DNA from: Aureobasidium sp. EXF-3400
Taxonomy: Eukaryota; Ascomycota; Dothideomycetes; Dothideales; Saccotheciaceae
DNA: 54,643 bases
Direction: 5' to 3'
NCBI GenBank assembly: GCA_024195585.1
Contig: SWBL01000341.1
Coordinates: 1-54,643 of the forward strand
Position numbers and translations under genes: made by a program. How positions within the stretch are numbered: position 1 is the first letter of the stretch; each line of letters opens with the position of its first letter. The notes under the pieces were generated by a model. It was not told the origin of the DNA and searched no databases. It saw only the letters and a list, made by a program, of their open reading frames with translations. This document shows, piece by piece, positions 43,947 to 54,605 of the stretch.

Positions 43947-45074
43947 TTAGTCTTGATCAGGTCTGGTATGCTGACTTGGTCCAATATCATGAAGCTTGAT
44001 CATATCAATGAGCTTGATCATATCAATAACCGCGTCGACTACCTGGTCACCTGTACAATCTTGCGGTGTCGTCTGTGCAAGTCCGGTTCGCAGTCCTTTC
44101 ATATTGTTTCCGACGTCATGGTAACCACTCCTGTAGCCGAGCATGACCACTTTTATCAGCCCCTCATGAAACTTCTTGATTCGCTGTCTCCACCGACAAT
44201 ATTTGGTGTCCATGTCGCGGAGGAACTGTACATATATGGACCGTTCACGATCGAGAGCAGAATTACTTCCCACGGAAGACAATGGTACTTGTCGATCAAT
44301 CTCTATTTGAACGGCCTTCATCTTCTCAAGGTGCTCGACATCGAGCAGTGATATGGCTGCTCTCATCCGTTGGAGCGAAGTCTCTTCACTCAGCATATCG
44401 ATGGTGATCTCTATTGTATCGCGCTTCCAGGTTCTCCTCAAAGCCTTTTTTATCGGTCTAGCAGCATTGCCATCGGTGAAAGCCTGTAAGCGGTAGCTAT
44501 GCCGATAGAACAGTTGGTGATGCCCGAGCTCCCTCTGACATTGTAGGGTGCGTAGGCGACAAACGATGTATGTAGCTCTCTCATACATACTCAGAATCTC
44601 GAGGGGTTCATTGGTCCAATTTGTCTGTCTTTGAGCATCTGAAACGCCATTCATGTTCCAGCTTTCACGGTGTAGATAATCGTCTGAGACAGCAGCGCCT
44701 ACACCGCGGACGCTATCAATGAATCCTTGCGAATGTAACTCTGGCAAAGTTTGGAAGACAGCCTCGACATCATCAACCTGGTCTTGAACGTCTCGGTGAA
44801 TAGTAGATAATGACGTTGGTAGAGAACAGTCCCAAATGAATTCTGTACGCCGTAGATCAAGGCGTAAACCTAGGCGTTGGAGTTCGCGGCAGCTGGCTAC
44901 GAAAGCATGGCGACGCGCTAGTGCTACCATCATGCTTTTGACAGGATCAAGGGAGCCAATTCTGGCGTTTTGTTTCGCGCAGCTGGTGATGTGCTTGATG
45001 CCTACGGGCATGAGATAGTCCAGGACTTGTTCGCGGAGCTCAAGGGGTAAGCGCGACAATGGTGAGTTATCCAT
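43947..45074 (-). CDS. F-box / 2EXR-like protein of unknown function
   Basis: A single exon of 375 residues from the first ATG at 45074; upstream in-frame codons include no ATG. The N-terminus SRLPLELREQVLDYLMPVG fits the F-box-like or 2EXR motif found in large fungal families. The rest is helical and charged with no catalytic motif that I recognise. If it is a true F-box it would link a target to an SCF ubiquitin ligase, but this is inference. Near the C-terminus an in-frame 18-nt tandem duplication gives MIKLIDMIKL. Members of these families often lack close orthologues. It converges on the upstream Zn2Cys6 gene and diverges from the small basic protein gene. Confidence 0.65.
   Translation of the reverse strand: MDNSPLSRLPLELREQVLDYLMPVGIKHITSCAKQNARIGSLDPVKSMMVALARRHAFVASCRELQRLGLRLDLRRTEFIWDCSLPTSLSTIHRDVQDQVDDVEAVFQTLPELHSQGFIDSVRGVGAAVSDDYLHRESWNMNGVSDAQRQTNWTNEPLEILSMYERATYIVCRLRTLQCQRELGHHQLFYRHSYRLQAFTDGNAARPIKKALRRTWKRDTIEITIDMLSEETSLQRMRAAISLLDVEHLEKMKAVQIEIDRQVPLSSVGSNSALDRERSIYVQFLRDMDTKYCRWRQRIKKFHEGLIKVVMLGYRSGYHDVGNNMKGLRTGLAQTTPQDCTGDQVVDAVIDMIKLIDMIKLHDIGPSQHTRPDQD
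43993..44027. repeat. 18-bp tandem duplication
   Basis: AGCTTGATCATATCAAT occurs twice, one base apart, inside the 3' end of the F-box-like gene. Identical copies suggest a recent event. It keeps frame. Confidence 0.9.
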
Positions 45075-45814
45075 GTTTGCTGTCAATTAATATTGTCTCG
45101 TTCGATATTACGAACGGAGTCGATAACTGATTTGCTCGATCATGTAGAAGATTGGTGATCGTGTAGCATAAGGTCTGATGATAGTCTCCAGCGTTGAGAA
45201 CACTACAGAGCAACATACGCTGAAGTGGACCAACATCAGAATCATAGTGCTCTACAACAACACCTGCGCGAATTTCTTTTTGAAATCTATTGACCTAACA
45301 CACAGAAGACATGTATTCATGCCATGATTGATTTCCGTTCATATATCGCTATTCTCAACCCTAACGAGCATGTCTTTCCAAGCACGCATGGCAGATTGGT
45401 GGTGACGTCGGATCTGCTGGCGTCCAGCTTGGCCATGAACAGCTCTGCAAGAGACGGACGACTATCCAAGATTAATGCCAACTTTTGATGTCGATACGAA
45501 TGACTTTGAAGACATGTTGGCCTATCACATAGACCCTTGCCATATCCAAGCACATATTTTCTATCGACAGATCTACAACATGACGTGCCATGCATGGCGT
45601 GGTGTACCAACTTGATCAAAATCCAGTTTGCAAGATATGTCCAATACTGTCATGTGGCTGTCTCGTCATTCTCAGCAGAGGTAAATCGTCTCTTTGGTAA
45701 TGCATATATCAAGCGTGTTCGCGACTGCTCGTCTGAAGCCGTCCATAACCATCCATTACCTGAGACAATTTACCTACGATACCGACTAAATCATCTTTCA
45801 AGCATCAGTCCATC
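45075..45814. promoter_or_regulatory. Divergent intergenic region
   Basis: 740 bp between the F-box-like gene and the small basic protein gene. A 100-codon minus-strand frame (45317-45619) shows no family signal. Nothing else is seen. Confidence 0.45.
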
Positions 45815-46300
45815 ATGGCTTTCACAAGATCAGCGAACACGACCACAGCCAGCAAGCCGTCTCTCTTGGGGCGCCTGAAGGGCAACAATCGCACCGTTAC
45901 GACCACGACCAAACATTCGACCAACCCAATCACTGGAAGTCACACGACAACGACTACCAAAAAGGAATCCGCTCCCCACACCAGCCACCATACGGGTTCT
46001 GCAGCCACTACTAGCAGAGGTGTCGGATCAAGTACAAGGCACACGACAGGCCATCGCACCACAGGTACAACTGGGACCACCAGAGTTCAAAAGCGCAAGC
46101 CGACAGTTGGCGACAAAGTCAGTGGTGCTATGATGAACCTCAAGGGCACCGTCACAGGCAAGCCCGGCGTCAAGGCAAGTCCCGACAGATGCGGTCAGAT
46201 AACATGTACAGTAATGGCTGACAGTCTGCTGCAGGGAGCAGGAACCCGTAGAATGAACGGAACTGACGGCAAAGGTTCGCATTACACGCGTACTTATTAG
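45815..46300 (+). CDS. Small basic Thr-rich protein of unknown function
   Basis: Two exons, 45815-46174 and 46235-46300, 141 residues when spliced. The 60-nt intron has a GC donor (AAG|GCAAGT), a GGCTGAC branch motif and ends TGCAG. It is in frame without stops, so an unspliced 161-residue form is also readable. The N-terminal ~85 residues are Thr/Ser/His/Lys-rich and disordered. The C-terminal block (KPTVGDKVSGAMMNLKGTV, then GKPGVK and AGTRRMNGTDGKGSH) is a compact motif that I recall from short uncharacterised fungal proteins. Splicing brings GKPGVK next to GAGTRRMNGTDG, as expected for them. Role unknown; no signal peptide or membrane segment. Confidence 0.75.
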   Translation: MAFTRSANTTTASKPSLLGRLKGNNRTVTTTTKHSTNPITGSHTTTTTKKESAPHTSHHTGSAATTSRGVGSSTRHTTGHRTTGTTGTTRVQKRKPTVGDKVSGAMMNLKGTVTGKPGVKASPDRCGQITCTVMADSLLQGAGTRRMNGTDGKGSHYTRTY

Positions 46301-47330
46301 AAGCCAACGAACAGGAGGTTGTGGAGCAACTGTTGACGACGCGATACCCATAAGAACGACCTGAATGAATTATGTACGAATAGCTCAGTTGAGCAAATGC
46401 AGGAGCATCAAACCTTCACTCAAACATTTTTTCGTGAATTTGAGACGTGTGGATGTTTTGAAGGCAGGTTGGCGTCAGCTCTAGCCTCTAGAGGCGCAAG
46501 GCGTATCAAGGGTCGCGTTGCTGCGGAGAGTTTGGTCTGGTCAGGAACAAAAGTGGACTTTGGTCCATTCAGGTTCCTGCGGCAGGAAAATGTTCCGAGA
46601 GTGGGGGCATGATGGAGGGAAAGACCCTCGTTCTTTACGAGTAGCTTTGGCAGGGTAGTCATTCAAGCAGTCTTGATCGTTAGAATTTTGGTTCAGAGTA
46701 TTGGATCGCGAGCCGCTCCAAAGGTTGTTTCTACTGTAAAGCAACGTCGCTCTTGTTTGTGGCCGAGATGACACGATGAAGGCGTGCGTAACATCAGATC
46801 GACAGGCGAGGCCGATAGAGGAATCAGAGTCAACAAGGGTTCCGTGACGGAAACTAGCCCGATGTAGGGTTGGCTTGCGGCGCTGTTCTAACATTAGCCT
46901 TTCTCACGCGCAGTCTGCGTAGGCTTGGCCTCCCGGTGACAGAGTCTGGCAGAGGCCTACCGAACATCATCGTCGCTTCTCACAGCCATTTGCACGTACC
47001 TTCCCGCTCGTACCGTACATACGCTCTTGCTTTTCTCGTTCCTTCCCTTGCTGTATTCTCCAACCTTTTCTGCTTTCTTCCACTCGTTTTGATCGCTCGC
47101 ACGCGTTTCGCATCGCATCTTGTACAGAGAAGCCCCTTATTGCTGGCCACGCCATCACTACTATATCTAGCCTCTCGCACGCACACGACCGTTGCCAGCT
47201 CCTCAACGGCCCTTGCGATCCGTCATCTTAGCAGTCTTCTGCCGCCTGACTTCTAGGCAATCACTTGGATAGAGATTTCTCATTTGTTCGATCGGCAGCT
47301 CCTATATTTTGCAGCTACCGACTTTTCTGC
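46301..47330. promoter_or_regulatory. Intergenic / leader of the surface sensor gene
   Basis: About 1 kb. From about 46990 the plus strand is pyrimidine-rich (TTCCTTCCC, TCTTCC), as in leaders of well-expressed fungal genes. A leader intron is possible but not provable. No additional gene. Confidence 0.45.
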
Positions 47331-48434
47331 ATGTCGCATTCAATGGCGCGCTCACCGAGCCTTATCGCTCTACTATTCGCTCTCATCATGGTATTCTCGA
47401 CAGTCAACGCCAACAGCCTGCCATGGATGAAGCGTCAAAACTCTCTTGTTGGTACGGGGGGCAGCAGCACCTCCACCACGCCGCCGCCGACATCCTCGTC
47501 TGTCGTCGACGTATCCACCTCGTCGGCCGCTCCCACGACATCTTCGACAGAGCCTGCCACGACTACCTCGCCCACCACGACCAGTGAAGCGCCGACGACA
47601 TCAACCACTCCCACAACTTCAGAGGCTCCTACTACTAGCCAGGAACCCTCCTCGACCTCTCAAACCACTCCTACCAGCGAACCTACCACCTCCTCCGAAG
47701 CTCCATCTTCATCCACCACCTCTGCCGTTGTCGAGAGTACCAGCTCCGCTGCTCCCTCTTCCTCTGCAGCTCGTAGTTCCGTCAGTCAGACAGCTGCCGG
47801 CTCCTCCTCAGCTACTTCATCAGATTCTTCCGCTTCTGCTTCCGCTTCCGCTTCCTCGTCCGGCGCATCCTCCTCTTCGGGCACGAAGACATCGTCCAGC
47901 AAGTCGTCTAAGACAACCTCTTCTGAAATTGTCGTTATCGGCTCTGGAACCGCTGCCACCACTATCGACCGTTCGACCGTGAGTAAGGCTACTACGATCA
48001 CCTCTGCCCTTGTTTCTTCGTCGACTCGACACTACACAACCACTATTGTTACGGTCACTGGCGGCAGTACTCTTACCACTGCTGTCCCTACTGAGGAGGT
48101 CGTTGCATCAACCACTGGCTATGCAACTGCAACCATCTCGCCTTCGTTGAATGACAACGGCAGCAGCGGTAGCAGTGGCGGCGGTCTTTCCACCTCTAGT
48201 AAAAAGATTATCGGAGGTGTTGTTGGAGGTGTTGGTGGTGCTATTCTTCTCGGCGGTCTTGCTCTCGTTGCCTGGCGCATGTGGGGCCGCCGTCGTGCAA
48301 GTGGTCCTCGAATGGATGACGATGATATGATGGGACCTCACCCACATGAAAGCCTCATGACTGAAAAGAACGAACCCCCGCTAGCCCGCTACCACGGAGG
48401 AGGCGGCCAGATCAACACAGCGTCCAACTTTTAG
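47331..48434 (+). CDS. Ser/Thr-rich single-pass surface sensor (Mid2/Wsc-like architecture)
   Basis: A single exon of 367 residues from the first in-frame ATG; upstream codons in the frame lack ATG. MSHSMARSPSLIALLFALIM begins a signal peptide ending about residue 26. A long mucin-like ectodomain of Ser, Thr, Ala and Pro follows, with runs such as TTSTTPTTSEAPTTS that should be heavily O-mannosylated. A membrane segment lies at about 293-316 (IIGGVVGGVGGAILLGG, LALVAWRMW), then RRR and a ~50-residue acidic cytosolic tail (MDDDDMMGPHPHES). There is no Cys-rich WSC domain, so a Mid2-type cell-wall-integrity sensor is the best comparison. The exact family is unproven. Confidence 0.8.
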   Translation: MSHSMARSPSLIALLFALIMVFSTVNANSLPWMKRQNSLVGTGGSSTSTTPPPTSSSVVDVSTSSAAPTTSSTEPATTTSPTTTSEAPTTSTTPTTSEAPTTSQEPSSTSQTTPTSEPTTSSEAPSSSTTSAVVESTSSAAPSSSAARSSVSQTAAGSSSATSSDSSASASASASSSGASSSSGTKTSSSKSSKTTSSEIVVIGSGTAATTIDRSTVSKATTITSALVSSSTRHYTTTIVTVTGGSTLTTAVPTEEVVASTTGYATATISPSLNDNGSSGSSGGGLSTSSKKIIGGVVGGVGGAILLGGLALVAWRMWGRRRASGPRMDDDDMMGPHPHESLMTEKNEPPLARYHGGGGQINTASNF

Positions 48435-49689
48435 TGAGCGTGTTGATCCTCCTGGGTTTCTTCAAAAATGCATGAACAGGTGTTTCCTGGGTTCCTCTTC
48501 TTTCTATCCTTCTTGACACGATTTCTTCTTTTTCGGACTTTTTTATAATGAAAGCGAAGCGAGCAAGCGATTGGGATTTTGTTTTTAACCTTTTTATCCT
48601 TACATACCCTCCTTTGATTATTCGACCCCTGGTTCGATATCCATATGTGTCCGACACTACCTATATAGCTTTAGGTTACATAATTAGTGATCATAACAAA
48701 ACAAAAAGTCAATATTCATCAGTTCTTGTTCGAATAGTCAGCGGAATTGCTCTCATGCTTCTCCTATGAGCTTGTCTCTGTTGCATCACACTTCTTTTAG
48801 ACTTCCCATATATGCTTGACCATGGTCAATCCTATCTGACACTGTTTCATGGACAGACAAGTACTGTCCCACTCCTGCCATGGGCTTTGAATCTCTGTTA
48901 TAGGTCTCTGTCTCCGTACCTTGCTCCTTTGCTCACTATCCTTGTGCTCTGTTCCCGCAGCTTGGTTGCTCCTTCCATCTGCGTTGAAGATGCTGCTGAC
49001 TTTCTAGCCTCGCTTCAAGGCGGACTTGCCTCGTGCAATGCGTAGGTTCTGTATCAAGATCTTTTGTGTTGAGCTCAAACTGCTCACTCTTTTTCTGCAG
49101 ATCAAGTCTTCTGGTCAAGGTTCATTTGTTCTTTCTCTCGCCTCTGTTGGTCACTTGCTCTACATCTTATACCCTCAATTCCCTTATCAACACAAGCAAC
49201 GAGAGGAGGTGCAAGAAACGATGAACCCCGAGTTTGTTCATTGTGCAAAAAGAGAAAAAGAGAGGGGTATAGTACTACTTCCGAATTCCCTTCCCAAATT
49301 CTTTTCATCCTCTTTCTGATCCTCCTCCTCTTCGTAATCCATTCTCAGAACAAACTTATAAACCATCAACGACCCTGCCAGAGGCCTTCCAAGAGAAAAG
49401 GGAAAAAGGAAAATGAGAAAGAAGAACAAGATCAAACAGTGTGCTCATGATTCTTGGGCAATGGTGAACGTTACGATGAAAAAAGAAACCAAAAGTGTGT
49501 CCCAAGAAACGTCTCTGGGAATGAAGAAGAAGCAGAAGAAGGAAGAAGAGGCGACCATCCAGAGACAAAGGTTGGAGAAAGGCCTGAATAGAACTCGCAA
49601 CAAAAGGCGCAAAGAGAAGGTTTGAAACAGGCTCAAAAGAGCCACAAGAAGGAGTCGACCAAGGCATAACGTGACGGCGAAGGAAAATC
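48435..49689. other. Intergenic, convergent 3' ends
   Basis: 1255 bp between the surface-sensor stop and the CHK1 stop. It includes a purine-rich stretch at about 49390-49625 encoding only a Lys/Glu/Arg-rich, unconserved frame. No gene is supported. Confidence 0.5.
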
Positions 49690-51431
49690 TTACTCTCTAG
49701 GCATGAGGATCGCATCGCGACACAGAACAGCAACTCGCTTGAACAACCTGCGCCATTCAAGCGGATCACCCTTTGCTTTGACAAATCTGACCTCAACAAG
49801 CCCGTCTTCGGTGATAGACTCGAGAACCACGTTGCCGCTGAGTCCTTGCTTACGACCATCACTCATGCGAATGCGTATGTAGGCTTGTTTGGCCTTGTCG
49901 TTGGCGGCAGTAGCAGCGGGTATGGGTACATTCAGCGTGTGCAAGGCGCTGCGTACAGTGCCTAACAGCTGAGGCAGGGCCTGGTAGGAGTAAAAGCGCG
50001 CAAGAGATTGTGCGGGTACAATGTCACGGAAGCGTCGAGCGTTCTGTGTTAAAGAGAGAGGCACATTGTGGTTTTGACTGAACTGTGTCATGTGCGGTTC
50101 TTGGGAGAGCTGGGCGGCGATGAGGTCGTGAGTTATGGCAACGCGAGAAGAGTCGTGAGCTGTTACGGGTTGAGAAGCTGTTAGACCTGCCAAACGTGGC
50201 GGAGCTTCCCAGTCGAAGGGTTGATCAAAGGCTGGAGTAACGGGTTGTGTGGATATAAGAGCAGGTGCAGGCTGCGACTCAACTTGTTTAGGTGGCTCCT
50301 GGCTCTGCGATGAATCAGGTACGGTGGTAAAGTCGATGTGTAGGCGCTCGATCATGTTGGTAGCCAGGCTGATCGAGTCCGAGACGGTGCCTTTTGAATT
50401 CATGAACTTGTTTGGGCGCGTGTACCATGAGTGGATGCGAATGTCGTCGAGCTTGAAGCGCTCGAGTACGTCAACCTTGAGCATACCTCGAAGCAGACTC
50501 AGTGCCTCGGAGGGTATCTTTTCCCAGAGCTCGTCTTCAGGGCGCCCTTGTGTCTCGCAAAAATGGTAGAATTCCTCACTCTTGCGCGGCTCGGGTTGAT
50601 CCCAAGGCGTATTGCCCACCAACAGTACAAAGAGCACGATGGCGCAGCTCCAGATATCCGAGATGTTGGGACAGTAGCCAAACTTGTCCTCGCCATGCTT
50701 CCTCTTTTGGTTTGCGTGACCGACCTGGATGATTTCGGGAGCAATGTAGGGTGGACTTCCACAGACCAGACTGCACATTTTGCTGTCTCCAGTCTTGAGG
50801 TTGAGGAAGTTTGTAGCAAGGCCAAAGTCGGCCAGCTTCAGATCGCCGTTGGCCGTCAGCAGCATGTTCTCAGGCTTGATGTCTCTGTGCGCGACGCCTT
50901 TGCCGTGACACCAGGAGATGGCATTGACGAGCTGCTTGAAACAGAAGTGGGCGATGTCCTCTCCTACACCTTCGTCGGCCTCGATCTTGTCAAACAAGTC
51001 GCCGCCCTCGGCCAATTCCATGGCGATCCAGATCCATGATTGGTCGTCACCGTGCGATAGGAAACGGATTATGTTGGCGTGGCCCGACACCTGGCGGTGC
51101 AGACTGATCTCGAGCTCGATCTGCTTGGGTCGTAATCGACCTACTCTGAAGGCGTGCTCTTTGTTGATAAATTTGACGGCGATGACGGGCTTCGGCTTGT
51201 CTTTGGGAACCGCCTTGCGGATGCTGTTGATTTGTTCTCGTCAGTGACGTCTAGTACAGACTCAAGGCGAGTACGCACGATGCATATGCGCCAGACCCAA
51301 TGGTCTTGGAGACGAGTCGGAAGGGTAAATTGCTCGGAAGTGGAGCTGCTTGCGACTATGAAACGCGTTAGAGGAAAATGTCTTTTACAAACATGCAATC
51401 AACCATGACCTACACCTGGCGGAACGCCCAT
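49690..51431 (-). CDS. CHK1: DNA-damage checkpoint kinase Chk1
   Basis: Three exons, 51431-51414, 51355-51279 and 51223-49690, 542 residues. Introns of 58 and 55 nt are GT-AG with CTAAC and CTGAC motifs. Joining gives MGVPPG-SQAAPLPSNLPF, then TIGSGAYAS-IRKAVP and the lysine motif VIAVKFINKEH. The kinase continues with HRDIKPEN, ADFGLA and the activation segment VCGSPPYIAPE, ending about residue 290. Residues about 333-424 carry eight SQ/TQ pairs, probable ATR (Rad3/Mec1) sites. The C-terminus (YIRIRMSDGRKQGLSGNVV, LVEVRFVKAKGDPLEW) is the KA1-like autoinhibitory domain. It arrests the cell cycle after DNA damage, in the nucleus. The exon 3 frame alone gives a false start at a GTG codon (51090). 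Confidence 0.93.
51363..51368. promoter_or_regulatory. MluI-box-like ACGCGT in CHK1 intron 1
   Basis: The palindrome ACGCGT lies inside the first CHK1 intron next to the branch site. It may be chance; a second copy lies upstream of the gene. Confidence 0.3.
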
Positions 51432-52424
51432 GACTTGTGCTAGAACCGATGATGTTTTCTAGAAGCAATTGCAGCTGGCACTGACGTGCTTGGTGCTTCT
51501 TTCAAAAGATTCAAGTCTGCCTTGTTTCGATAATACTGTTGTCAATGGATTGACAGGAAGACGCGTTGGCGTTTGTTGGAAACGCGCCGCCCTCGGCGTG
51601 CCCAAACGAGTCCCTTCGACTCATGGATGCCACGCGACGAAATTAATTGAACCTTGTTCGTCCGGTTTACCGCGTAGCCTTATATTGTAATTTCACTAAA
51701 TGAGAGACAAGAGTGCGTATAGACGTATCGTATAATGGCATCAGCTATTGTTACTTCTACAGTACGTGCCGTTGCGCAGCTTCGCGCTCGCATCCATGTC
51801 CTTCCTCGAGCCGTGTCCTCCATGCAATCGGTGAGTCGTCAAAGTCCCGCCCTTCGCTTTGCCGCCATTGCTGTAGCTGCTAAATGCAAGGATAGCAAAT
51901 GGAACAAGAAATGAGAAACAAACAAAAGAATAAAAAGAAAGTCATCCGAACGCGAAAGAAAAAGCAACATCAAATTACTTGTCCTTCCCCTTGTGCATTG
52001 ATCATGTTTCCAAAAACAAAAGCAGAAAAGAACGCCGATCTGCTATGCACCCCGAGACGCCTGTAATGCCTTTACCCGCATGGGAAGACCAGAAATAAAT
52101 ACACTGTGGAGTTTGGAGTCCACAAATTCGAAGGAGCCATGCCATGCACTTCGTATGCGGCATGTGTTTGATAGGATTATCCAGGTACCGTCTTGAGAAA
52201 ATCGTATCCAAAGCTGACACGCCTCATTGCGTAGCGTGACTGTGAAAGACACATCAAGGCACGGATTGCGTCGTGTCTATGTACGACGAGGTGATTACGT
52301 CGACTTGCCATGTTTCATCTTGCGTGACGGTCGCCTTCTAGTGTGACCAAGATTGCTGAGAAAATGGACACTGAAGGTGGCGAGATAGGGGCTGTTAGAT
52401 ATGGCCAATGCCAGCCACTATCTT
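51432..52424. promoter_or_regulatory. CHK1 upstream region and flbA 3' flank
   Basis: 993 bp. Within 200 bp of the CHK1 start are ACGCGT (51561-51566), AACGCG (51581-51586) and ACGCGA (near 51633), resembling MBF-type cell-cycle boxes. Short minus-strand frames at 52002-52252 are unsupported. Confidence 0.45.
51561..51566. promoter_or_regulatory. MluI cell-cycle box-like ACGCGT upstream of CHK1
   Basis: The site is about 130 bp upstream of the CHK1 ATG. MBF in yeasts binds ACGCGT and drives G1/S and DNA-damage genes; use here is inference. Confidence 0.4.
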
Positions 52425-54570
52425 TTACGAGACTGATGCGGCCGAGAAAGCTGCATTCATCTGATCGTAGTTGGTACGGTTCTCAAGCATTCGGATGTAC
52501 TTGGGATCTCTGCTGAACTTGGGGACGGAATCCTACTGACTGTTAGCATTGCGTACATTGTTCAACGAGTACTGCGCGACTTACGCTGGCCATGAGCTTG
52601 AAGACACTAGTCTGGGCCTGATCGAACAGAGTGGCGACCTCGTCCAAGCTAGCAATCATCTCGGTGTCCTCTCCTACCGCGCGGGTCATGCGGCTAGCAA
52701 GAGCATTACGCAGGTTGTGGTCGATGTTGAGCTCACACGGTGAACCAGGAGCAAGGAAAGCATTGTACAAGCCTGAACAAAAGGTTAGCTATGTGGAGGT
52801 AAGATACTAGTGAGATGAGCTTACTGTACGCCGAAGCCAGCGTTTCGCGAATCAGATCCAGACGAGGGGCAGGAACTGAACGCTTGGCAGAGTTGTAGTC
52901 AAGCAAGAAACTTCTGACTTCGAGATAGAAGGTGAGGTTTTCCTCGCAATGAGTTTCTTGCAAGAACTCGCGGAAGACCAGGCGTTGTGCAGGGTCGTGA
53001 ATGATTTGTGACATTCTGGTGGTGTTGGAGTCGCGAGCAACACCAGCGGGGAGCTTGACGACGACAGCCTCGCCGTTGATGGAGCCATTAGGACTTCTGA
53101 CCCAGCCTGCAATTCTCATTCCCTTCTCTGTAACACCGTAATGCGATGTTTTGAGGGGCTGGAAGCGGGAGGCAGCAGGCGTGTTGCGCTCTTCAGTCAG
53201 GTTAACAATAAGTTGATGTACCATGAACTGCTGGGCGATATCACAAGCCTCCTTCCTGTTTACAACCATGCAGCAATCCATCAGCCAGTCGAGGGCCGAC
53301 TTGCCAGTGAACATGTAGGGAGTATCCTTCTCAAATTGCTTGCGAGATCTCATCATGTGCACCCCAACCAGACCAGTTGCATAATCATGAATCGACTCGG
53401 AATCGGCTGTGGCAGTGCTCTTGAGGTTAGGGCCTTCCTCTCCACAGAACCTTCTGAAAACAACCTCAATGGTGCCGCGATCAATGTTGATATTATCGTT
53501 CTCAGGGACACGTTCGAGGATAACGAGTTGCATGGTGTTACGAGGCGAGTCCAGCAGCTCGTTAACATGGCGTTGGTGGATGCCGTTGCGCTGGCAGAAG
53601 CGAGTGAGAACGCGCATACCCTTAGGGGTCAATTGCCAGACGGAACTCCTTGAACTGAAGTCTGTCTTGCCATCCAGTGATTTGACAAACCTCGCTTCAG
53701 AAAATCTGTTGCAGACTGTGCGAGCCATCTCCTTGGCCATGGAGAAAGTTGTCGTGGTTGTCGTGGTGACAATTCTGGAGGGGTCTTTCGGGTCGGGCAT
53801 GCGGTTGGATTGGGAGAATTTGAGCGATCCAAGGTTGGTCAGGGCTTCGTCGGTGGTGAAAGTGTGCTCAACCTTGGTGAAACGGACGCGGTGGGGAGTC
53901 AGTGGCAGACTGACCATCAATGTTGAGAAGAGATCCTTCAGATCCTACAGAAGATCAAGGTAAGCGGGGGAGTATGGAGAAACAATGGTTGAAGCGGGCT
54001 TACTCTTGTGAAAGGACGGTCATCGTCGGTCTGACGCAACAGACGAGACGAAGTTTGATGCATCTTTTGTCTGGCGCTGGTTTCTTCTACAGACCAAGGA
54101 GGAGGAGTAGTGGCTGCGAGGAAAGTGTTCAGCGAAATTCGCTTGTCGTCGAGGCCGGGGCGTCGCGGGTGATAGTCGAGCGAAGACAGCGACTCCTGCG
54201 ACAGGCGGGACGAAGGACGTGTGGGGGATTCGAGAGATTCGCGAGCAGGAGCAATACGGCCCAGCGAAGTCAAGCGAAGATGTTGCGAGGGTTGACGCTG
54301 AGATGCAGCAGCAGCAGCGACGGCGGATAATGGACCGGGACGGTGCAAGCTGGTTATGACGCCGGCAGATCGGCTTGCCGAATCTGATGTGGTAAGGCTG
54401 TCGTGCTTGGGTCGCAGTTCACGTGGCGAGAGTGAATCCTGACGTTCACTGTTCTGCACGCACAGCTCGTCGGGCACGGGGGTCGATTTTGACGGCGACG
54501 AGGACTGCTGTGAGGGCGCGTGGGTGGTGGATGCAGGAGGATAAGTGCTGGACGGGGTTGGATGAGGCAT
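52425..54570 (-). CDS. flbA: RGS-domain regulator of G-protein signalling FlbA (Sst2-like)
   Basis: Four exons, 54570-54004, 53944-52825, 52772-52585 and 52532-52425, 660 residues. Introns of 59, 52 and 52 nt are GT-AG. The first ~165 residues are Ser/Pro-rich. The FlbA core then starts: MHQTSSRLLRQTDDDRPFTR-DLKDLFSTLMVSLPL. Two DEP domains lie at about 205-310 and 380-470 (FTGKSALDWLMDC in the second). The RGS domain is at about 495-640 (LVFREFLQETHCEENLTFY, then PCELNIDHNLRNAL). FlbA speeds GTP hydrolysis by the FadA-type G-alpha, ending growth signalling and permitting conidiation. DEP domains target it to the membrane. The start could lie further upstream, beyond the window; A. nidulans FlbA is about 719 residues. 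Confidence 0.93.
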
Positions 54571-54605
54571 TGCACGGCTCGGTGGCCTGGATATCGTAAG
54601 GCCTT

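Noticed and set aside
47446..47982. A Pro/Arg/Leu-rich frame of 178 codons overlapping the surface sensor.
   Set aside because: It is a frame-shifted shadow of the Ser/Thr repeat region and has no independent features.
49413..49862. A Lys/Glu/Arg-rich plus-strand frame and a minus-strand frame over the CHK1 3' end.
   Set aside because: The composition follows the purine-rich tract; both lack family features, and one overlaps CHK1 coding sequence.
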